A stretch of DNA of 32,700 bases from positions 38 through 32,737 of the forward strand of contig NZ_APHY01000046.1 in assembly GCF_000417505.1 (NCBI RefSeq), read 5' to 3'. This stretch comes from Megasphaera sp. NM10. GTDB taxonomy: Bacteria; Bacillota; Negativicutes; Veillonellales; Megasphaeraceae. Shown one piece after another: positions 16,980-24,440 of the stretch. Both the position numbers and the translations under genes were made by a program. The notes under the pieces are model-generated. The model searched no databases, was not told where the DNA came from, and saw nothing but the letters and a program-made list of their open reading frames with translations. Positions within the stretch are counted from its first letter, which is position 1, and every line of letters starts with the position of its first letter.

Positions 16980-17645
16980 TCATGCAATTTTATTGCCATT
17001 GGCTACAAGTTTGAAGCGCAGGCCCAGGACTTCGGCTGCCCGCTTGCACATGAGCATACGCTGGGAAAAGATTTCAAAATAATCAATCATGGAGCAAATC
17101 GATTCATCGAGCTCGATGTTCAAGGTAATGACTTTCTTGTGCGTGTCGACGTGGAGCTTCGACGACAGGGCAGCATAATTGACGCGGTCGTGTTTGTCGA
17201 AGGTTTCCGGTACGGTGTTGCGGACGCGGTCCCGGCGGACATCGCTCTTGTCGGCCAGGATAAGGGCGGCAGACAGGGGGTCAAAGGCGATGCCGCTCCG
17301 TTCATCGTGCTGGCCAATGGCCGAGATGATGGCAGCAATATCTTCTGGTGGTGCGCCCCAGTCGCGCAGGAAATGGAACGCCATGAGGGCCCCCGTATGG
17401 GCATGGTCTACGCGGTTGATGCTGTTCCCCAAATCGTGCATATAACCGGCAATGCGCACAAGTTCCACCATGTGGGCGTCATAGCCGAGCTTCTTCAGGA
17501 TTTTGCCGGCCGTGACGGCCACTTTAGCCGTATGCTTTTGCGAATGGTCCGTATACCCCAGAGCATCGAGGACCCGGTTTCCCTGTTCTAAATAAACATT
17601 CAGCTCTTTGGCATGGGCAATATTTTCATAAGTCAGTTTCTTCAT
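16980..17645 (-). CDS. HD-domain phosphohydrolase
   Basis: A 221-residue cytoplasmic protein with the HD metal signature: a His in HSQKHTAKV, HD in GYMHDLGNSI, HTGALMAFHFL, QHDERSG and the final Asp in LILADKSDVRRDRV. The RVR..P.TFDKHDRVNYA stretch is typical of a conserved HD subfamily in Firmicutes whose substrate is unknown (nucleotide or phosphoester is likely). The start at 17645 follows AAAAGGAATG. The frame remains open 35 codons upstream but without a ribosome site. The gene is monocistronic. Confidence 0.8.
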   Translation of the reverse strand: MKKLTYENIAHAKELNVYLEQGNRVLDALGYTDHSQKHTAKVAVTAGKILKKLGYDAHMVELVRIAGYMHDLGNSINRVDHAHTGALMAFHFLRDWGAPPEDIAAIISAIGQHDERSGIAFDPLSAALILADKSDVRRDRVRNTVPETFDKHDRVNYAALSSKLHVDTHKKVITLNIELDESICSMIDYFEIFSQRMLMCKRAAEVLGLRFKLVANGNKIA

Positions 17646-17794
17646 GATATCATTCCTTTTCTGTGCTAGTCTTTTCAGTATAACAAAGGAATGTATAAAC
17701 AGCGTAAATATTCCATAAAAATTGTGCTTTGCTTCTACCGAATCCAACAATTTGCTAATTCTCTATTTTTATTGTACCATATCGGCCCAATAAA

Positions 17795-17857
17795 GCAAAT
17801 AGAAACTATGTTCGCTAAAGGGATAATCGTTTCGTCGAACATAGTTTCTTTATTTGC
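17795..17857. repeat. Long inverted repeat upstream of the integrase
   Basis: GCAAATAGAAACTATGTTCG (17795-17814) is matched by the reverse complement at 17836-17857, which has two extra bases. The 21-base loop is CTAAAGGG... There is no T-run on the plus strand and only a weak TTTATT on the reverse strand, so it is a poor terminator. It might be an operator, a recombinase site or a small mobile remnant. Confidence 0.6.
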
Positions 17858-17977
17858 AAAAAAATCCGCCTAATTTTCATAAATGGCCTTATGAGACGTT
17901 TTTTATCATCTTGTGAGTAATCACATGGGAAACTTGTTTTATTTTCCTTAAATCGGCAAATTCAACAGGAACGTTTG

Positions 17978-18006
17978 TTGCATCTTGTCTTTTCTCATAG
18001 TACAAT
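17978..18006 (+). promoter_or_regulatory. Promoter of the integrase gene
   Basis: TTGCAT at 17978-17983, a 17-base spacer, and TACAAT at 18001-18006, 24 bases before the start codon. Confidence 0.6.
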
Positions 18007-18029
18007 AGTAAACAAAGGAGGTGCCGCAT

Positions 18030-19145
18030 ATGTATTTACGAAAACGAGGCAAGAAATGGTATTATACGATTGAAGTCCCGACGGAAGATGGTCAGGGAAG
18101 GCAGCGTGTGGAACGCGTCGGCGGTACTTCGTATGCCCAGGCGGCGAAAGCCTATCGCCAGGCCATGAAAGCCCTGGATGAAGACGGGGAGCTGCCGGAA
18201 AAGCCGGAAGTCAAGGTCATGGCTTTTTTGCGGGACTGGCTGGAAAAGGATGTGCGCATCAATTTAGGCCCTAATACGTATGATTCTTATTCCGGCATCA
18301 TTAAATGGCATATTGGTGCCCGTTTTGGCAATTATGCCCTGGAAGCGCTGACGACGGCAGAAATCCAGGACTGGATCAACAGCCTGAAAGAGGATGGTTA
18401 TTCCCGGTCAACGGTTAAATCTATTTTCACGGTCTTCAACGACGCCATGCGCTGGGCCGTCTCCAACCGCCAGTATATCGAAATCAATCCCATGGCCAAC
18501 GTCAAGATGCCGAAATTCGATATTCCCCGGAAAAAGCCGGTCATCTTTTCACATCAGCAGATACAGATTATTTTCCATGCCTTCCCGGTAGGGCATAAAT
18601 ATTATGCGCCGTGCATGATTGCCTATTGTACTGGCCTGCGTGTCGGCGAATGCCTGGCCCTGCAATGGTCCCATATCGACATGGAAAACCGCACGCTTTC
18701 CGTGGTCAGTACCTTGTATGACAAAAAGGGTGTGCCCGTCTGCAAGGCCACGCCGAAGACGAAGTCGTCGGTCCGGACCATTCCTTTTAATGAAACCTTA
18801 TACAAGGCCCTGCTCCGCCATAAGGCCCAGCAGGCCAAGAACCATCGTCTTTACGGCGACGACTACGTCGAAAGCGATTTCGTCTGTACCCGTGAAGACG
18901 GCCGTCCCATGAACAGCAATGACATGCGGTACTTCAATATGTGGTGCAAAAAGGAATTCGGCGGCGGCAGTTTCCATTCCTTCCGCCACACCCATGCGAC
19001 GATGATGCTGGAAAACAATATCGAGCTCGACTACGTTTCCAAGCGGCTGGGCCATTCTACCATTGCCACGACGGCGAACATTTACGATACGATTACGGAT
19101 AAACGCAATCGGGAAGCCATGAAGAAGCTCGATTCGATTTTGTGA
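18030..19145 (+). CDS. Tyrosine recombinase / phage-type integrase
   Basis: This 371-residue protein has three parts: an N-terminal arm-binding-like domain (MYLRKRGKKWYYTIEVP), a core-binding SAM-like domain (about 62-160), and the catalytic domain. Catalytic residues are R204 in TGLRVGE, a Lys near 243-245, H316 and R319 in HSFRHTH, H342 in LGHSTI and the nucleophile Y352 in ANIYDTI. It would cut and rejoin DNA at a core site with a 6-8 base overlap. The start at 18030 is eight bases after AAAGGAGG; a GTG at 18021 is too close. No excisionase or element genes follow. A 9-7-9 inverted repeat lies 58 bp after the stop. Confidence 0.9.
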   Translation: MYLRKRGKKWYYTIEVPTEDGQGRQRVERVGGTSYAQAAKAYRQAMKALDEDGELPEKPEVKVMAFLRDWLEKDVRINLGPNTYDSYSGIIKWHIGARFGNYALEALTTAEIQDWINSLKEDGYSRSTVKSIFTVFNDAMRWAVSNRQYIEINPMANVKMPKFDIPRKKPVIFSHQQIQIIFHAFPVGHKYYAPCMIAYCTGLRVGECLALQWSHIDMENRTLSVVSTLYDKKGVPVCKATPKTKSSVRTIPFNETLYKALLRHKAQQAKNHRLYGDDYVESDFVCTREDGRPMNSNDMRYFNMWCKKEFGGGSFHSFRHTHATMMLENNIELDYVSKRLGHSTIATTANIYDTITDKRNREAMKKLDSIL

Positions 19146-19202
19146 AATCATGGCGGCAAACGCGGCGGCAAGATGCCGTAAATATAGCATAAAACCTTAA
19201 CT

Positions 19203-19227
19203 TTCCGATAATCAATACTTATCGGAA
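19203..19227. repeat. Recombinase-type core site (inverted repeat 9-7-9), copy 1
   Basis: TTCCGATAA (19203-19211), spacer TCAATAC, TTATCGGAA (19219-19227): a perfect 9-bp inverted repeat around 7 bases. It lies between the integrase stop and the next gene's start. The arm and spacer sizes suit a tyrosine-recombinase core. The same arms recur at 26337-26359 with another spacer. An operator for the gene at 19276 is the alternative. Confidence 0.5.
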
Positions 19228-19275
19228 TAATATAACAATAATCAAAAATATAGAGAAGGAAGAACCCCTTATATC

Positions 19276-19827
19276 ATGTCTCCTCAAATCACTACCTATA
19301 GCGGAAAGTTTTTCGATATCACCCATCCCAACCCGGCAAGCATCTGCATCGAAGATATTGCCCACGCCTTGTCCCTCATCTGTCGGGGCAACGGCCATGT
19401 GATGACTTTTTATTCCGTCGGCCAGCATTGTCTGCAATGCGCCAACGAAGTGATGGCCCGCCAGCTGCCGTCCCGGCTGGTCCTGGCCGCCTTACTGCAC
19501 GATGCGACGGAGTGTTATATGTCCGACGTGCCCCGGCCGATGAAGCAGCTCATGCCGATATACCGGCAGACGGAAGCCAAATTGCTGGCTATCATTTATG
19601 AGAAATTCTTAGGCCAGCCCTTGACGGAAGGGGAAACACGCCTCCTCAAAGGGATTGACGATGATTTCCTCTGGTATGACCTGACCTGTCTCTTGCACGA
19701 CCAGCCTCAGGGCGAGCCGCCACAGGTCCATTGTATCCCCGATTACCGGCCGCGTCCCTTTGCCGACGTCGAAGCCGAATACTTGCAGTGCTATCGTTCT
19801 TGTCAGGAGGGAGTCTTATGGAAATAG
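19276..19827 (+). CDS. HD-domain hydrolase (YfbR-like)
   Basis: This 183-residue protein begins with a motif common to this subfamily, TYSGKFFDITHPNPASICIEDIAHALS. It then carries the metal His in SVGQHCLQCA, HD in LAALLHDATECYMSDVPRPMK, and a late Asp in GIDDDFLWYD. Relatives are single-domain phosphohydrolases or 5'-nucleotidases found in chromosomes and phages; the substrate here is not known. The start has AGAGAAGGAAGAA upstream. Its last 10 bases overlap the following SDR gene (ATGGAAATAG), so the two are translationally coupled. Confidence 0.8.
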   Translation: MSPQITTYSGKFFDITHPNPASICIEDIAHALSLICRGNGHVMTFYSVGQHCLQCANEVMARQLPSRLVLAALLHDATECYMSDVPRPMKQLMPIYRQTEAKLLAIIYEKFLGQPLTEGETRLLKGIDDDFLWYDLTCLLHDQPQGEPPQVHCIPDYRPRPFADVEAEYLQCYRSCQEGVLWK

Positions 19828-20579
19828 CCATCGTCACCGGCGCTTCGTCCGGGCTGGGCCGGGAATATGCGAAATTGCTGGACCAAGAAGGATTGGATGA
19901 AATCTGGCTCGTCGCCCGGCGCCGGCCCCAGTTGGAAACCCTGGCTGGAAAACTGACGACGAAAAGCCGTATCTACGCCCTGGACCTGACGGACAGGGCT
20001 TCTTTGCTGACGCTGCAGCAAGCCTTAGCGGCCTGCCAGGTCACGGTCCGTTATTTGATCCACGCCGCCGGCTTTGGCAAGATGGGGCCTGTGGCGGCCG
20101 TTCCGGCAGGCGTCCTGGAAAACATGATCGACCTCAACGACCGGGCCGCTGTCAGCCTGGTCCAGGCTGTACTGCCTTATTGTCATGCCGGCAGTCATCT
20201 GGTCCAGATTTGTTCCTGCGCAGCCTTCCTGCCCATTCCGGAACTGGCTGTCTACGCGGCGACGAAAGCCTTTCTCCTACGCTACAGCCGGGCACTGGCC
20301 GTGGAACTGGCACCGCAGGGTATCCTCGTATCTGCCGTTTGTCCGTATTGGGTGAAAGATACAGGATTCATCGCGACGGCCCGCCAGACCGATGAAGGCC
20401 GGCTGTTCCGCCATTTTCCCCTGGCCGGGACGAAGGAAGCCATTGCCCGCCGCTCCTTCCAGGCCGTGAAAAAAGGCCGAGTCGTCATCACGCCGGATGT
20501 CGTCTCGACCTTGCTCCGTTTTCTGTCGGGGTGGATTCCCCAATCGATTCTCTTGTACGGCAGCCGCTGGTTCCGCTGA
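19818..20579 (+). CDS. Short-chain dehydrogenase/reductase
   Basis: A 253-residue classical SDR with TGASSGLG at 7-14 for NAD(P) binding, Asn107, Ser133 in ICSCAAF, and Tyr146 and Lys150 in YAATK. The family oxidises or reduces alcohol and carbonyl groups in the cytoplasm. Its specificity cannot be told. The start is the ATG inside the 3' end of the HD gene, seven bases after CAGGAGGG. The gene ends 2 bp from the stop of the convergent PLP enzyme, so no separate terminator fits between them. Confidence 0.87.
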   Translation: MEIAIVTGASSGLGREYAKLLDQEGLDEIWLVARRRPQLETLAGKLTTKSRIYALDLTDRASLLTLQQALAACQVTVRYLIHAAGFGKMGPVAAVPAGVLENMIDLNDRAAVSLVQAVLPYCHAGSHLVQICSCAAFLPIPELAVYAATKAFLLRYSRALAVELAPQGILVSAVCPYWVKDTGFIATARQTDEGRLFRHFPLAGTKEAIARRSFQAVKKGRVVITPDVVSTLLRFLSGWIPQSILLYGSRWFR

Positions 20580-20581
20580 CT

Positions 20582-21778
20582 TTATAAGCCGATGGCTTTC
20601 AGTGCCTGGTCCAGGTCACCGATGATGTCGTCCGGGTCTTCCAGGCCGATGCTGAAACGGATGAAGCCCTTGCGGAATTTTTCCGGGTAGAGATTGATGC
20701 GTTCATCGTAGCTGGGCTGCGGGAAAATCAGGCTTTCGTCATGGCCGAGGGATACGGCGAAGGTGACGACTTTCAAAGCTGCGCAGAAGCGTTCGACGGC
20801 CTTGTCGTCGGCTGCGATGCCAAAGGAAATGACGCCGCCAAAGCCGTGCTTCATCTGTTTCTTAGCCAATTCATGACCGGGATGGCTGGCCAGGCCGGGA
20901 TAGGAAACGAAGGTGACGTTTTGCCGCTGTTCCAGCCATTCGGCGATTTTCTGCGTCGATGCGTTGATGCGTTCCATCCGCAAGGGGAAGGTCACGGCAC
21001 CGCGGAAAATCTGCCAGGCATTGAAGGGGCTGATGACAGAGCCGACGTTGACCTGGGCTTCATAGCGGATCCGGTCCATCGCTGCCAAATCATTGAAAAT
21101 GATGGCCCCGCCCTGGGCATCGCCATGGCCGTTGATATATTTCGTCAGCGATTCGACGACGAAATCGGCTCCCAGGTCCAGTGGTCGCTGGTTGAGAGGC
21201 GACGCAAAGGTATTGTCGACGGACAAGACAGCCTCGTTTTCATGAGCGATTTTAGCGATGGCTTCGATATCTGAAATGCCATCAGTCGGGTTGTCCGGCG
21301 TTTCAATATGGACTAGGCGCGTCCCCGGCGTAATCGCTTTCTTGACGGCTTCCAGGTCAGTCATATCGACCATGACTGTTTCGACGCCGAATTTCTGGTT
21401 GAATAATTCGTGGAACAGGCGATAGACTGCCATATAACTGACTTTCGGATAGACGACGCGGTCGCCCGTCTTGAGCAGGGTCCAGAACAGGGCGTGAAGG
21501 GCGGCGACGCCGCTTCCCAGGACGATGGCGTCATCGGCACCATGAAGGGCCGCTACTTTTTCTTCCAGCCAATGTTGATTCGGGTTGCCGTTACGGGCAT
21601 ACATCAGCAAATCCGTCGATGAATAGTTGACCTTCGACAGATCATCGGGCAGCTTGTAGCTGTTGGCCATGTGCAATGGCCGGCGGACAGCGCCCGTTTC
21701 TGCGTCATAGCCGGCACCAGTGTGTACAGCCTGTGTCGAAATGTCATACCCCTTGAACTTATTTTCTTTCTTAGCCAT
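20582..21778 (-). CDS. Cys/Met-metabolism PLP enzyme (cystathionine gamma-synthase / gamma-lyase family)
   Basis: This 398-residue fold-type I PLP enzyme shows YARNGNPNQHWLEEKVAALHGADDAIVLGSGVAA, the cofactor Asp188 in SVDNTFASPLNQRPL, and the PLP-binding Lys213 in ESLTKYINGHGDAQGG. The C-terminal SLGHDESLIFPQPSYD is usual for the family. Members make or cleave cystathionine, O-acyl-homoserine or methionine; methionine gamma-lyase or O-acetylhomoserine sulfhydrylase are possible, and sequence alone does not decide. The start at 21778 follows AAAGGGAA; in-frame codons upstream are AT-rich leader. Several TATAAT-like boxes lie on this strand at 21809-21835. Confidence 0.85.
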   Translation of the reverse strand: MAKKENKFKGYDISTQAVHTGAGYDAETGAVRRPLHMANSYKLPDDLSKVNYSSTDLLMYARNGNPNQHWLEEKVAALHGADDAIVLGSGVAALHALFWTLLKTGDRVVYPKVSYMAVYRLFHELFNQKFGVETVMVDMTDLEAVKKAITPGTRLVHIETPDNPTDGISDIEAIAKIAHENEAVLSVDNTFASPLNQRPLDLGADFVVESLTKYINGHGDAQGGAIIFNDLAAMDRIRYEAQVNVGSVISPFNAWQIFRGAVTFPLRMERINASTQKIAEWLEQRQNVTFVSYPGLASHPGHELAKKQMKHGFGGVISFGIAADDKAVERFCAALKVVTFAVSLGHDESLIFPQPSYDERINLYPEKFRKGFIRFSIGLEDPDDIIGDLDQALKAIGL

Positions 21779-21881
21779 AAAAAATTCCCTTTTATGGTGT
21801 AAATAAATATTATACAAGTATATTATAAAGTATATCATCAAAAAAGTAAAAGCCTTTTGTTTTCCAATTCATATTGACTTT

Positions 21882-21909
21882 TTGACTTTTGCTAAAATAA
21901 GCGTATAAT
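21882..21909 (+). promoter_or_regulatory. Promoter of the radical SAM - arsC-like operon
   Basis: TTGACT at 21882-21887, a 16-base spacer, and TATAAT at 21904-21909, 65 bases before the ATG. A second TTGACT lies eight bases upstream. Confidence 0.7.
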
Positions 21910-21974
21910 AGAACTATACAAAGAAATAGAAACAGCGCCGTTTCAATTGTTTAATTTTGTAGGAGATGATTGGT

Positions 21975-23397
21975 ATGAGCAAGTTAACCCATCGTATCGA
22001 AAAGAAGGCTGTCGAAATCCTGGTCGACCGCATCATGGCCGAACGGAATCCGGCAGACCGTCAAAAAAAATTGAAAACGCTTATCTTATGTCATGCAGCA
22101 TCTGTTTGGCGACCTCTTTGAAAAGGAATCCTTTGACGATGCACGCAGACTCATCGATGAAGGGGGCAAATGGTTCCGCTTCCTCAATACGGCTCTGGAT
22201 ACCTTGAACCCGCATGTCGTCAAGACGGCCGTCATGGACCTGGGCTTTGAAGCTGGATTTTACGGCCTGCGTACGCGCGACGCCGCCAAGGCGAAATATC
22301 ACTGCAATATTCCCTGGGCCATCCTCTTCGACCCGACCAGCGCCTGCAACCTGCATTGCATCGGCTGCTGGGCTGCTGAATACGGTCATACGCTGAACTT
22401 GTCGTTCGACGTCATGGATAAAATCGTCCGCGAAGGCAAGGCTCTGGGCTGTCATTTCTACCTACTCACGGGCGGCGAACCGCTCATGCGCAAGAAAGAT
22501 ATCCTGCGTCTGTGCCGGAAACACCCGGACTGTGAATTCCACGCTTTTACCAACGGTACGCTCATTGATGATGCTTTTTGCGACGAAGTCACGGACGTAG
22601 GCAATCTCAGCTTCTCCCTCAGTATCGAAGGATTCCGTGAAGTCAATGACAGCCGCCGCGGCGAAGGCGATTTCGACAAGGTCATGCACGCCATGGACCT
22701 CCTGCGCAAGCACGGCATCGTTTTTGGGACGTCCATCTGTTATACCCGGAAAAACATCGACACCGTCACGTCTGACGAATTCCTGGACCTGCTCATCAAG
22801 AAGGGCGTCTGGTTTACGTGGTACTTCCATTATATGCCCGTCGGCAACGACGCCTCGCTGGACCTGCTACCGACAGAAGAACAGCGGGCCTATATGGTAC
22901 GCCGGGTCCGCGAAATCCGCAGCGTAAAGGGTGGCAAGCCGATTTTCGCCATCGATTTCCAGAACGATGGCCAGTTCATCGACGGCTGTGTCGCTGGCGG
23001 CCGCAATTACTGCCATATCAACCCCAATGGCGACGTCGAACCGTGCGTCTTCATCCATTATTCCAGCGCCAATATCAACAATCAGAGCCTGCTCTCATGC
23101 TTGCAGCAGCCGCTCTTCAAAGAATATGCCAAAGGCCAGCCCTTCAACCACAACCATCTGCGCCCGTGTCCGATGCTGGAAAATCCGCAGTATTTAGCCG
23201 CCATGGTCAAACGCAGCGGTGCCAAATCGACAGACCTGCAGTCGCCGGAATCGGCAGAACACTTATGTAATAAATGCAAGGCTTATGCCGTACAGTGGAA
23301 ACCGACAGCCGACAAGTTGTGGGCTGAAATCGAAGCTAATAAAGAAAAAGAAGCCGCGGAAAAGAAGGTCCACAGCCCTCAGTCCGCTACTCATTAG
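21975..23397 (+). pseudogene. Radical SAM/SPASM protein, one-base frameshift near the N-terminus
   Basis: The ATG at 21975 has AGGAGATG upstream and encodes SKLTHRIEKKAVEILVDRIMAE, but that frame stops at 22131. The remainder runs in another frame from about 22075: VMQHLFGDLFEKESFDDA and onward. One extra base between 22074 and 22090 (run of four A, or TT) explains the shift, and without it the protein would be 474 residues. The core has CxxxCxxC in SACNLHCIGCW, GGEP in YLLTGGEPLM, and a SPASM-like Cys-rich tail (YCHINPNGDVEPC, RPCPML, CNKCKAY). Such enzymes cleave SAM at a 4Fe-4S cluster and often modify peptides or assist metalloenzymes; the target is unknown. The stop overlaps the ribosome site of the next gene. 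Confidence 0.8.
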
Positions 23398-23407
23398 GAG
23401 GAATCCC

Positions 23408-23749
23408 ATGAATATCCAGATTTTCGGCACGAAAAAGTGCTTTGATACCAAGAAAGCCATCCGCTATTTCAAAGAACGGAACATCAAGGCCCAGTTCATC
23501 GACTTGAAAGAAAAAGGCCTGAGTAAAGGCGAATACACCAAGGTCAAGCAGGCCGTCGGCGGCCTCAATGCCATGCTCAATCCGAAATGCAAGGATCAGG
23601 ATACGCTGGCCCGCATCCAATATGCCGTCGATGACGAAAGAGATGCCAATGTGCTGGCGAACCAGCAAGTCTTAAAGACGCCCATCGTCCGCAATGGCGC
23701 CAAGGCGACCGTCGGCTACGTGCCAGAAGTCTGGAAAACGTGGGAATAG
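23408..23749 (+). CDS. ArsC/Spx-family thioredoxin-fold protein
   Basis: A 113-residue protein starting MNIQIFGTKKC, with Cys11 at the catalytic site of the ArsC fold, then AIRYFKERNIKAQFIDLKEKGLSKGEY and LKTPIVRNGAKATVGY, the cis-Pro loop. The protein resembles the YffB/Spx-like group more than proven arsenate reductases. Spx's CxxC is absent, and no other ars genes are nearby. It is probably cytoplasmic and redox-active. The ATG lies seven bases after TAGGAGG, which contains the radical SAM stop, so translation is coupled. Confidence 0.82.
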   Translation: MNIQIFGTKKCFDTKKAIRYFKERNIKAQFIDLKEKGLSKGEYTKVKQAVGGLNAMLNPKCKDQDTLARIQYAVDDERDANVLANQQVLKTPIVRNGAKATVGYVPEVWKTWE

Positions 23750-23757
23750 TTTTTAGT

Positions 23758-23786
23758 TTGACAGAAATTAAACGTTTGGGTATACT
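23758..23786 (+). promoter_or_regulatory. Consensus promoter of the small secreted-protein gene
   Basis: TTGACA at 23758-23763, a 17-base spacer, and TATACT at 23781-23786. The spacer contains one arm of the repeated AAACGTTT palindrome, so the promoter is probably repressed by a DNA-binding protein. Confidence 0.8.
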
Positions 23787-23810
23787 CATAGTTACTTAAA
23801 CGTTTAATTT
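23765..23810. promoter_or_regulatory. Paired AAACGTTT operator-like palindromes
   Basis: AAATTAAACGTTT (23765-23777) and its exact reverse complement AAACGTTTAATTT (23798-23810) flank the -10 box and the start site. Each holds its own palindrome; TTAAACGTTTAA at 23796-23807 is perfect, and the centres are 28 bp apart. A central CG with these flanks is LacI-family-like. The same sequence can form a 13-bp hairpin followed by eight Ts, so it may also end the arsC transcript. Confidence 0.6.
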
Positions 23811-23836
23811 TTTTTATGGTGAACGAGGTGTAGAAA

Positions 23837-24284
23837 ATGAAATATACTGTAAAAAGAACCGCTGTATTAGCCTGTGCGGCCTTGATGATCGGCAGCGTTT
23901 CCCTGGCTGCCAGCACGCCGAAGGTCCAGGCCATGGGGCTGCCCAATCCCATCGTAACTTATGATACTTATGAAAGTGTCGTCAAAGATGCCGGCTTTAC
24001 GCCCTTATATTTGACCCGCGATGCCGGATTCAGCTGCTACTATCTTTCTTTGATCGGCAAAAACAAAGACATTTCTGGCATCTATAGCGTAACCTGGAAA
24101 GACCAGGTCATCGACGGCGTCACCGTCAGCATAGCAAAAAATCAGTGACACGTCCTATGCGGCTCATTGGAAAGTCGGGGACTATCAGTTCTCCGCCCAG
24201 GCAACGGGGATGAGCGCACCGGAATTCAAAGCCCTCCTGGAAAACAGCCTCGTCGACGACTCGGCTCATTATTTTGTAAAATAA
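23837..24284 (+). pseudogene. Small secreted protein of unknown function, frameshifted
   Basis: The N-terminus is a signal peptide (VKRTAVLACAALMIGSVSLAAS). The mature part has SVVKDAGFTPLYLTRDAG and DISGIYSVTWKDQVIDGVTVSIA, then stops at residue 103. In another frame the gene continues with SDTSYAAHWKVGDYQFSAQATG, MSAPEFKALLENSLVDDSAHYFVK and TAA at 24282-24284. One extra A in the run of six at 24136-24141 would account for the shift. Restored length is about 148 residues. The W..G.Y.FSA.A...S..EF..L pattern resembles DUF4367-type domains, but I cannot assign a function. It has a strong, apparently regulated promoter. Confidence 0.65.
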
Positions 24285-24295
24285 AAAACATAGTT

Positions 24296-24440
24296 TATAG
24301 TTCGAAGTTCGTAGTTTGCAGACGATGGCTTTACATTTAATCATTCACTAAAAACTACAAAACTTAATACTCAAAAAGCGGCTGTCTTTATAGGACAGTC
24401 GCTTTTTTGCGAACCACGAACCACGAATTACTAATCACTA
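24296..24440. repeat. Dispersed heptamer-periodic repeat around a terminator (copy D)
   Basis: Left arm ATAGTTT ATAGTTC GAAGTTC GTAGTTT GCAG, a central CGATGGC...AATCATTC, then an opposed arm CTAAAAA CTACAAA ACTTAAT ACTCAAA. A terminator and a second array CGAACCA CGAACCA CGAATTA CTAATCA CTACTTA follow. Read on the reverse strand, the order terminator - heptamers - GAATGATT - TCTGCAAACTAC matches copy A after terC. Confidence 0.6.
24373..24408. terminator. Bidirectional terminator between the secreted-protein gene and the MFS gene
   Basis: AAAAAGCGGCTGTC, loop TTTATAG, GACAGTCGCTTTTTT. T-runs lie on both strands, between the convergent secreted-protein and MFS genes. Confidence 0.82.

Larger units (their letters stand above)
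17646..18029. other. Intergenic region between the HD gene and the integrase
   Basis: This AT-rich, 384-base gap separates two divergent genes. It holds a large inverted repeat (17795-17857) and the integrase promoter (17978-18006). I see no gene in it. Confidence 0.6.

Noticed and set aside
3955-24440. CRISPR array from the short intergenic repeats
   Set aside because: The repeats are degenerate heptamers without spacers of constant length, and no cas genes are present.
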